From NCBI RefSeq assembly GCF_017591425.1, contig NW_024466512.1:20699501-20763500 (forward strand): 64,000 nucleotides of DNA. The letters are read 5' to 3'. Positions within the stretch are counted from its first letter, which is position 1; each line of letters starts with the position of its first letter. This document shows positions 56,261 through 64,000 of this stretch, one piece after another. Both the position numbers and the translations under genes were made by a program. The notes beneath the pieces are model-generated. The model saw nothing but the letters and a program-made list of their open reading frames with translations. It did no database searches and was not told where the DNA came from. Origin of the DNA: Ochotona curzoniae. Taxonomy: Eukaryota; Chordata; Mammalia; Lagomorpha; Ochotonidae.

Positions 56261-56731
56261 CTTAATCTGCTTTCTAATAGACTGGCTAACTGCACTCTCT
56301 ACAGACACTATGTCTCAAATGAGTTCTCCTCAAGTCATGTCCTCCCTGGGGTGTCTGCCTCTCTTGTGTTTCTCTGAAAACTGTTAGGGCACAAGTCAAG
56401 TCACATGACCCAGGAAGAGGGTCTGGTACCCCCAAGCCTACAGGGCTCCCCTGTGCAGCTTGAGGAACCCTGAGTGCACTTGGCCTTTGGCGTTCAGGAA
56501 TGAACACACACGTTCATTCAGCAGCATCGCTTTAGCACAGCCAAGGCACTCTTGATGGCTTACGTCCTGGCTTTGCTCCCTCACTCCCTCTGTGCTCATC
56601 ACTGGCTCCACTGTCCCTGCCCCCTGGCTGCCCCCAAAAGGAGCATCTTCTGCCAAGACCATGCACTTCTGCCCTTTGCCTGGAAGACTCTTGCTCCAAA
56701 TAGCCCCAAATTTGCCCTTTCATATTCTTTT

Positions 56732-57052
56732 CTTTTTTAAGTATTTATTATTTATTGGGAAGGCAGATTTACAGAGAGAAGGAGATACAGAAAGATCTTC
56801 CATCTGTTGATTCACTTCCCAACTGGCAGCAAGGGTCCGAACTGAGCTGATCTGAAGTCAGAAGCCAGGAGCTTCTTCCAGATCTCCCACATGGGTGCAG
56901 GGTCCCAAGCCTTTGGGCTGTCTACTGCCTTCCCAGACCACAAGCGGGGAACTGGAAGGGATGTGGAACATCCAAGACATAAATAGGTACCCATATGGCA
57001 TCCCAATGCTTTTAAGGTGGAGATTTAGCCACTGAGCCATTGTGCTAGGCCC
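56732..57052 (-). repeat. C-SINE, intermediate type
   Basis: TTTTTTAAGTATTTATTATT to CATTGTGCTAGGCCC. Confidence 0.88.
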
Positions 57053-57063
57053 AAGAAAAGTTC

Positions 57064-57386
57064 TTTTTAAAAAATGATTTATTTGTTTGAAAAGCAGTTA
57101 CAGAGAGGCAGAAGGAGAGGGAGAGAACCCTCCAGTGTCAATTCATTCCACAAATGGCCAAAATGGCCAGAGCTGGCTAGTCTAAAGTGAGGAGCCAGGA
57201 GCTTCTTCTGGGTCTCTCACATGGGTATAGGGCCCAAGCACTTGCAGCACCTTCTGCTGCCTTTCCCAGGCACATAAGCAGGAAGCCAGATCAGAAGTGG
57301 AGCAATCAAGACTTGAACCCATGCCCTTATGGATAGGCTTCTGGAATTACAGGTGTTATCTTAACCTGTTACACCACAGTGTGGGT
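57064..57386 (-). repeat. C-SINE, older type
   Basis: TTTTTAAAAAATGATTTATT to ACACCACAGTGTGGG. Confidence 0.82.
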
Positions 57387-57467
57387 TCTACCTCTTGGGT
57401 TCCTTATATTTCTGCTCAGTAAAGCCTTTTGCAATCACTTTCCTATATAAAGAGTTCCATGCTGAGA

Positions 57468-57757
57468 GTGAGGGTTTGGCATAGCATGAAGATGCTGCTT
57501 GGAATGCCTGCCTCCCATGTTGGAGTCCCTGGGTCCCATCTCTATTTCAGATTCCAGCTTCCTGCTAATCATATGCAGCCTGGGAAGCAGCAGGTGCTGG
57601 TGGCTCACATTTTGGGGCTCAAATGAGCAGGCCAGACTGTTTCCATCTCTAAACTTCGGCTTGGTCTAGCCTCAGCTAGTGTGGGCTTTTAGAGAGTGAG
57701 CCAGCTGATGGGAGATCTCCATCTTTCTGCCTTTCAAATAAAAAATAAATAAAACAT
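57468..57757 (+). repeat. C-SINE, older type
   Basis: TGAGGGTTTGGCATAGCATG to CAAATAAAAAATAAATAAAA. Confidence 0.8.
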
Positions 57758-57789
57758 CTATGGCTTCTCACTCCTGCCAACAACCCTAG

Positions 57790-57972
57790 CTCTCCACTTG
57801 GCTTCATTTTCCTTTGCAGCACTAAGTATCATCCCTGCTGACTGAAGCATTGTTCCTCACCTGTCTCTTCCCCACTAGATTATCTGCTTCAAGATGGCAG
57901 AGAATTTGATTTGTTGACTGGAGCAATGCCTACTACTAGGAGAAACCCAACAAGTACCTGTTGAATGAATGG
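57790..57972 (+). repeat. L2-like 3' end
   Basis: CACTAGATTATCTGCTTCAA, then AACAAGTACCTGTTGAATGA, then TGGATGAA: the typical L2 3' order. Confidence 0.65.
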
Positions 57973-59871
57973 ATGAAACAGTCTGCCAGGCACTCACAGC
58001 CTAGTTGGATGTGTTAGTTGTGTACCTGGTAGTCTGATAGGTGAACCACCACTACCATAAAGAGCAAGCTTATTGGGTCAAAGGTACATGAATCTGGCGA
58101 GAGCTCCCAGTGCCTGAAAAGCCACACCAGACCTGATACATCCTGGCATCATTGTCCAGTGCCTTCTCAACTGTCCCCTGTAGAGGAGGTGGGAGGCCAT
58201 ACAGAGGAACTGAGAATTTGAGGCCAAAGAGGTCAGCAACCCCAAGCCACTGGTGTGTGGGAGTAGCTCGCTCTGGGAGGGCTGACTATAACAGATGGTT
58301 CTGTGGGTGGATCCTGGGATGTTGCAACTGGTGGGGAGGGGACATTTGGTGTGAGTGGAGTCCCTTGTTAGGCCACAAACTACCTGTTCCCATTGATGAG
58401 TCCTCCTTTCTTCCCAGTGTCCTGTAGCAGGTGCTCAGGGGCAGCACTTGCTGACAACGATCAAGTCACAACTGGCCGCTCGAACTTGACCCACCACCAC
58501 TAGTTCCAGGTGGATTAGATCACATCACCTTCACACTCAAATCCGGGAACTTCCCACTTTGGACCTGCAGTTCTGGATTTTGCCTGCGGCACCTCTACTT
58601 CCACCCTCATCCTACAAGCTGTGAACCACCACCCTTGTATTATCCCCTTGGCCTCAGTGCAGATCGTGAAAAGATAACCTATGGCACAGAGCAGAAGGGT
58701 TCTTGCTCAAGAAAGACCCAATTACTGAAGATCTAGTGCAAGAAGTCATAAATATCCCAGTTTGCCAGTTGAGAGGAATTAACCACACAGCAATTAAAGC
58801 AAGCCAGTCTCCCTTGGAGGAAACATTCTAAGACATCTCCCTCCATGCTCGTGTCCTGTGCAGGACTCTGGAACAGGGTCAGGGACAGGCCCACCTTACA
58901 AACACAGGGAAAGCCGGGTATTGCGGAAGCCTTCCAGAGCTCCAGAAGGCTTCCCTCCCTGGGAGTGTGACTCCCCACACACCAGGGAGAACACAGGAGA
59001 CCAGGGCATTGTCCCTGCCATGTCACTTGTTTCTTCAATGAGCAAGTACTGTGAAAAGGATGTCTTGGGGTTGTAAGCTTTCTGTCCCTGGAGGCAAGAG
59101 ACTTAACCCCTCCTGCTTGAGTGGGGAATGGGGGTACTCTCAGGAAAAGAGGTACTAAGAGAAGGGGCCATCCTTCCCTTGACCCTGCCCACCACCTGAA
59201 TCACCTCTGCCCCCACACTTGGATCTGTTTATCACTGCCTGCTTCTCAAATAAACAGGGCTCAGGGACCCTGAAGTCTCTAAGGCAGGACCAAGGAAGTC
59301 TGTCGAAACCTCAAGGAGACTCTTACCCTACTAGAAGGGCTAGTGTGATGCGCAGCCTGCCAGGGATGGCCAAGAGTCCTGTACTTCCTCCCTTCACACA
59401 CCTTGCAGCAGGGTCATCTGCTCTCTGGCTGTGTAGCTGCAGGACAAGTTGGAAAGAAGGTCACATCCAGGCCACCTGCCTCCCAGCAGACCCCAGGACT
59501 TACAGAGGAGGGGCAGGGAATCCCCTCACTCCCCTCCCCGGGCTAGCTTCATCCCCCACTTCCAGATGGGAAAAGATGAAGATGTCTGTGGGAGGTGAGT
59601 GGGTGGGTGTGAACAGGGCCTGTTACAGCCCCAGAGTGAGGGCACAGCACAGACTCCACTTGGGAACAGTGTGCTGACTCACTGGAACCAGCAGTTCAAT
59701 GGACTCTCACCCTCCTCTCAGTTCCCAGGGTGCCCTTTGAAGCAAGGAGTCTTTGATCTGGAGCCCACCTGGCCAGAAGCTGCTGGAAGAGGGAAGAGAG
59801 GACCATGCCCTTGGCCTCTCCCCCTCCAACCTGCACACTGCCGGTCTGGAAGGCAAAGCTGTTTCCTGCAG

Positions 59872-59885
59872 CCGCAGAGGGCGCC
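59872..59885 (+). promoter_or_regulatory. CTCF-like motif
   Basis: CCGCAGAGGGCGCC contains the core AGAGGGCG, which fits CTCF (AGRKGGCR); two of the five bases before the core do not match. A weak motif match in the intergenic stretch. Confidence 0.3.
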
Positions 59886-61184
59886 CTGAGTCATCCCTCC
59901 TACCCCCGCCTTGCAGCTGTTCCCCAGCTGCCTGGCCGCACCCTAAAGACAGCTGGGAGAAATGGGGGAGGGGTGGGCGCAGGGCCCAGCTGCTCAGCTT
60001 TGGGTGGGACTAAGGAGGGCAGTGACATGAAAGAGCTTGGGCCACGGGGGCGACTGGCAGAGGAAACCCCCTGGCGGTGGCCTCCTTGCTTGCTCTGCAC
60101 ATGTGGGCTGCAGGAGTTGCTGCCTCTGTCTGTGGAATGAGGTGTGGTGGGAACCAAGGAGGCTTGACTGCTTAGGAGGGAAATGCAGTGTGGGGAGCAG
60201 GCCTACACCTGTGGGTGCGGCCCCTTTTAGGGCTTATGTCCTGGGGGCATGTTTCTGGGCCTCCCTAGCCTGTGACCCTTTGGGAGGTGACAGCTGCTCC
60301 TACAAAGCCAGGACAGCTGGAAGGGGTTAGCTCTTGCTTGGCTGTCCAACAGCCAAAGCTGCTGCTTCCTCTATAGCTGTGGACCTGAGCGCCTGATTGA
60401 GTGGTGAGCCCCGACTCCATTTCTTGGTCTGGCAGATGCACCTGCAGAAAAAACCCCTCCCACCAGACACAACAAAACTTGGCCACCTGGGAAAGAACAC
60501 CAGGCAGTTCTGGTTGCCAGTTGCCCTGCCACTGTCATTCTCCTAGCTTGGACTCCCTGTCAAACTGCAAAGGGGGAGCAGTGAAACCAAGGTCCCCAGC
60601 AGGACAAGACTCTGGTTTGGGGCGACTTTGACACCTGCCAGGTGTGGAATCATCAGTGAGATCCAGACCACAGCCCCTTTGCACAAGGCTTTCTGATGCT
60701 GCCCAGACACCCAGAAGGGCTACCTGCTCCTACTGATAACAAGAAGGCCTGGACTACCTTCACTTCACATCCATGCAAAGCGCACACTAGGGCCTCTCCA
60801 CTGACAACCTCAATGTGTCCTAGCCCCTCTAGGGTTTCTGACAAGCCACAGGCAGGACCCTGGCCAGCTCCTCTTGTCTACACCTGTCAAACCCCAACAC
60901 ATGTCAGATTATCAAGAACTAAAAATTCAAGCTTCCTGAGCTCTGCCTGTCTGCTGAATCCAGGCTGGATCTCAGGCATGAGAACTGAATAGCTCCTAAC
61001 ACATGCCTGAGACTTTGGAAAAATTCTGCTAATGTAGGCAGATTGGCATGTTCATATTGTTACCCACTTCCCCATCTCCCCAACACATCAGAGAAAAGTC
61101 AGGCAAAGAAACGTCCTCCCCACTTGGGGCCCAAGGCCCCAGCTAGGTGAAATTCCAACAGGTCAAAGCTGGTTAGCCCCTCTG

Positions 61185-61240
61185 GCCACAACCCGCATAG
61201 TGCCTGGCATGCAGTATGTACTTGATAAATATTTGTGCAC
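61185..61240 (+). repeat. L2-like 3' scrap
   Basis: AGTGCCTGGCATGCAGTATG and TACTTGATAAATATTTGTG match the L2 terminus. Confidence 0.55.
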
Positions 61241-61561
61241 AGGAGGAGGCCCACTTTGTAAGACTCATCAGCAAGGCACTTCTCCTTTGGCTGTCTTAGC
61301 TAAAAGCACACGAGCAGAATACCAGAGATATCCAGGCTTCTGGAGCACAGGGACTGGACCTGGAAGGCCCTTGGAAAAAGTCTGTCCAATAAGCTCAAAG
61401 GCCGCATCAGAGGAGCTCATGCCCACGGGCCAGCTAGCAGCTAGACCCAGGAGGGCAGAGCACCAGGCCAGGCCAGGGCCTTCTGTTCTCCCAGAGCCCT
61501 GCTACTCCCAATGGCCATGGGTTGCAGACCTGCCCACGCTGGGCAAGAGGCAAGGCAGGCC

Positions 61562-62529
61562 AAGGCACTGCGCCATCATGTTTATTAGGTTGGATTTCGA
61601 TGTGTGCTCTAGACAGATTACAGAATAAATACCTGTGCCTTGAGAACAGGAAGTCCACGATTCATACAAAGTGCTCACTACAGGAAGCTGCTGTGTCAAA
61701 ATCCAGGCAAGGACCCAGTTTAGGCAGCTCCTCCTCCTCCTCCACTGGCCTGAACGAGGGCTGTGCTATTGTTTTTTTATTTTATTATTTCTTTTATTTC
61801 TCTTTATTATTATTAATATTATTATTATTTGCTTTTTCTGTGGTCATTTTCGCTGGCAAAGTTTCTTTTCCCCCCTTTCCTGGATATGGGGGTTCCTGTC
61901 TTTCAATGACTTCACTCTGAGGCTGAAGGCGCTCGAGCTGCTTGTTGGGGAACTGCCTTGGAACTCCGTCTGGGAAGATGGTGAGCAGTAGGCAGGAAAA
62001 AAAAATCACTCTTGGTTTAAAAAAATAATAATAAAAAAAAAGTCCCACAATCTACAGGTCGTTCCTTACTGGATCAGTGAAGGAACTGCCCAGGACTGGA
62101 ACAGAACTGGGCCAGCGGGCCCTGGCCTTCCTCCTGGGGCAAACAGAGGAGGGTGGGCCTCCTAGACTTGAGGGGAAGCTGAGGCTCCTTCTCCTGTGGG
62201 GGCGTGAGAAGAGGAAGGGGAAAAAAAAAAAAAAAACAGGGAGATCCCAGCGCCTTGAAACAGACACTTTCCCACCTCCAGGTCCGCCCACGGCCCCAGC
62301 AAAGGCCCAGGCCCAGGTCAGTTCCCACTGCCTCCTCCCAGTCCAGGAGATTCACTTAAAAAAAAAAAAAAAATCAAAAACAAAGCCCCAAACAAAACAA
62401 AATCCAAAAGAAAAAGACAGGATGCTGGGGCTGGGGACGAGAGGAAGGTAGCAGGCAGGTCTCCGGATGCATAATTCCCGAGCCACAGGGGCTGGGGCAC
62501 ATTCCCCAGCACCCACCACCTGCGTGGCG
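61562..62529 (-). other. TRIM8: TRIM8 3' UTR with poly(A) signal
   Basis: After the stop, about 970 nt of non-coding sequence runs to AATAAA (complement 61581-61586), with cleavage expected near 61562. In mRNA sense it carries long U tracts (complement 62221-62236 and 62358-62373) and an (AAU)n-like stretch near 61775-61830. The length agrees with my recollection of roughly 1 kb for human TRIM8. Confidence 0.75.
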
Positions 62530-63137
62530 TTAGCTTGTCACGTAGTGTTTGGTAGACGGCTGCCCATACACCCTGTAGAAATCCTGGTGGCCGGGCTGCT
62601 GGGAGGCGTCAAGCCAGTCTCTGACCGCCAGACCGGGAAGGGACTGGGGCACGGAGGGTGCAGGTGGGAGTGGGTGCGAATACTCCTGCGAGGGCACTGT
62701 CCAGGGGAAATGGCCGGAGCGGGGGTAGGGCTGGTGGCCGCCATGGTTGGCCACGGAAGAACAGTAACAGTTGTCCACAGAACAGACGAGAATCTTGCGG
62801 CCGCCATACTGGGGGAGCATGGGCTGCTGGGCAGCAGAGCCATTTGGGTACTGTGATGGGGGGAACACAGGGCTTGAGTGCACTGGCTGGGCACCGCCTG
62901 GCAGGGCCACCAGGTGTTGTGTGGAGCTGCAGGGGCCCAGGGGCTGCCCAGATTGGCCTTCGCCGCTGGCTGTGCCTGCTGCCCCATACTGGCTGCCCAC
63001 AGGGCCTGGCGATGTTTCCAGGAAACTGGCTTCAGGGAAAGCCGTCGAATGCTTGCGCTTCTCCGCCCCAGAGCTGTTCACACCGCACGGGTACAGGGGA
63101 ACACTCTGCAGGAAGGGCACCGGCGTGCTGAAGGGTC
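62530..63137 (-). CDS. TRIM8: TRIM8 last exon, coding part
   Basis: 608 nt from acceptor ctctctacag, starting with the split Gly codon and PFSTPVPFLQSVPLYPCG, to the TAA at 62530-62532. Low-complexity Pro, Ser, Gly and Gln composition with a short basic patch (EKRKH). The codons upstream of 63137 read by the longer open frame are intron. Confidence 0.96.
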
Positions 63138-63747
63138 CTGTAGAGAGTTTGGGGCCAGAGTTGCTAAAGCTCCCCACCCCAGGCAACCAGCAGGTCTCCT
63201 TTCCCCTGGGGACCTTTTCCCTCTGCATGGCCAAACATGCTACCTCTCAGTTGAAGATACCCCTCCATTCAGATGGACAGATCGTTACTTCCATTATATG
63301 ACTAGACAAACTGAGGCTACGGGCGCTAATGTCCCTTGCTCAGGGAATCACAAATCGATGACAAGAGCCAAGACATGACAAGGTCTAAGTAGGCCACACT
63401 GCTTCTTGAGGGAAGACTCTGGAATGTATCTCTGCCCCATTGGTTCTCTCCCTCTGATAAGGAGCCCACCCTCACCTTCTAGCATCTTCCGCAGCTGCTT
63501 CTCCTTCTTAGCCACCTCGTTCAGGAACAGCTTGGAGTTCAGGTGGCCGATCTTAGGGGGGGAAAGGCTGCTGCCCGTGCAGGTCTGGGTCCTGGGGGCA
63601 GTGGATGGGGCATCTGCTGTGAGGAGGCATCACTGCTGAGCCCGCCCCCTCCCCCCACTGTGGGACTGCCCCGCCCCCCGGTCCACCCAGAGGAGCTCTA
63701 AGGGCAGTCGCTCACCTGTCCATTAGGATTTTCACAGACTTGGTGTT
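62530..63747 (-). CDS. TRIM8: TRIM8, E3 ubiquitin ligase, 3' coding part (last three exons)
   Basis: TRIM8 is a RING, B-box and coiled-coil E3 ligase acting in NF-kB, STAT3/SOCS1 and p53 signalling, nuclear and cytoplasmic. Exons complement(63716..63747), complement(63476..63591) and complement(62530..63137) encode NTKSVKILMDR, then the PPKIGHLNSKLFLNEVAKKE region and QLRKMLE, then a Pro/Ser/Gly/Gln-rich tail with EKRKHSTAFPEA, GGRKILVCSVDNCYCSS and the end VYGQPSTKHYVTS. Junctions are GT-AG and phases match (2, then 1). It matches the human C-terminus as remembered, apart from scattered substitutions. The RING, B-boxes and most of the coiled coil are beyond the right edge. Truncating human variants that cause neuro-renal disease fall in this last exon. 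It is convergent with ARL3. Confidence 0.96.
63476..63591 (-). CDS. TRIM8: TRIM8 penultimate exon
   Basis: 116 nt with acceptor ctgcccccag and donor GAAG|gtgagg. It encodes TQTCTGSSLSPPKIGHLNSK, then LFLNEVAKKEKQLRKMLE, the end of the coiled-coil-linked region. Phases fit both neighbours. Confidence 0.95.
63716..63747 (-). CDS. TRIM8: TRIM8 32-nt micro-exon
   Basis: Acceptor ctacccccag and donor GACAG|gtgagc enclose NTKSVKILMD plus two bases of Arg. The peptide is exactly the segment expected between SFMK and RTQTC in TRIM8, so this very short exon is real. Confidence 0.92.
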
Positions 63748-64000
63748 CTGGGGGTAGGAGGGAGACAAAGGTCAGTTAGTACAAGCAGCAGTGTGGGGAA
63801 AGGGAAAGCCACACCTGCCCCTCAGCCCCTCCTCCAGGCACAGCTGGGCCTCGAAACGGAAGCAGATCACTGGTGTGGGAAACAGTGCCTGGGTACTCTC
63901 CTTGGCATTGTAGGTGCTTGCTACGCAGTCGTTGTTTCATCACACAACTACCTGAGGAGGTTTCCACTAGCTAGTGATGTTGGACCTGAAGATCTGGGGA

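Larger units (their letters stand above)
45123..61561. other. Intergenic DNA between ARL3 and TRIM8 3' ends
   Basis: No protein gene recognised. 45.1-48.45 kb is SINE-free and holds the orphan CpG island. 48.47-57.76 kb is SINE-rich. 50.9-51.9 and 53.84-55.64 kb include unique sequence, and 57.98-61.2 kb is unique apart from an L2-like scrap. No tRNA, snRNA or snoRNA signature was found by eye. Confidence 0.75.

Noticed and set aside
63138..63234. Upstream extension of the last TRIM8 frame (MAMQREKVPRG...)
   Set aside because: It lies beyond the acceptor ctctctacag at 63138-63147; the phase fits the upstream exon only at 63137.

Overview
The window is nuclear DNA of a placental mammal. Genes are split into short exons with GT-AG junctions, there are two CpG islands, and about seventy copies of a tRNA-derived SINE fill most introns. 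The SINE is the lagomorph C-repeat: an A-box-like TGGCCTAATGG, a B-box-like GGTTCTAATCC, and an A-rich tail ending in AATAAATAAATCTT. Its 3' part differs from the rabbit consensus as I remember it, so I infer a pika (Ochotona) more readily than a rabbit. Order Lagomorpha is well supported; the genus is inference.

Three protein genes are present, in the order and relative orientation I recall for human 10q24.32, inverted here. (1) SFXN2 (minus strand, 23-11.1 kb): the first coding exons, running off the left edge, with a predicted non-coding exon 1 at about 10.89-11.08 kb. (2) ARL3 (plus strand, 11.27-45.1 kb): all six coding exons, giving an intact 182-residue ADP-ribosylation-factor-like GTPase. 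(3) TRIM8 (minus strand, 61.56 kb to beyond 64 kb): the last three coding exons and the 3' UTR; the RING, B-box and most of the coiled coil lie outside the window.

Layout: 1-1.3 kb SFXN2 coding exons; 1.3-10.4 kb SFXN2 intron 1, dense in SINEs; 10.4-11.85 kb CpG island with the divergent SFXN2/ARL3 promoter; 11.3-44.85 kb ARL3 introns 1-5; 44.85-45.12 kb ARL3 last exon; 45.1-61.56 kb intergenic DNA between the convergent 3' ends of ARL3 and TRIM8, with an orphan CpG island at 47.1-47.8 kb; 61.56-64 kb TRIM8 3' part.

ARL3 is a ciliary cargo-release GTPase, and its promoter carries a consensus-matching RFX X-box (GTTGCC-CCT-GGTAAC) 42 bases before the ATG. SFXN2 (mitochondrial inner-membrane sideroflexin) shares this promoter but not, as far as known, the pathway. 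TRIM8 is an unrelated E3 ubiquitin ligase. I found no evidence for a new multi-gene system. The most interesting signals are regulatory (the two X-box motifs and the orphan island), a changed SFXN2 start codon, and retrotransposition scars with readable target-site duplications, including a possible tailless 30-base SINE fragment.
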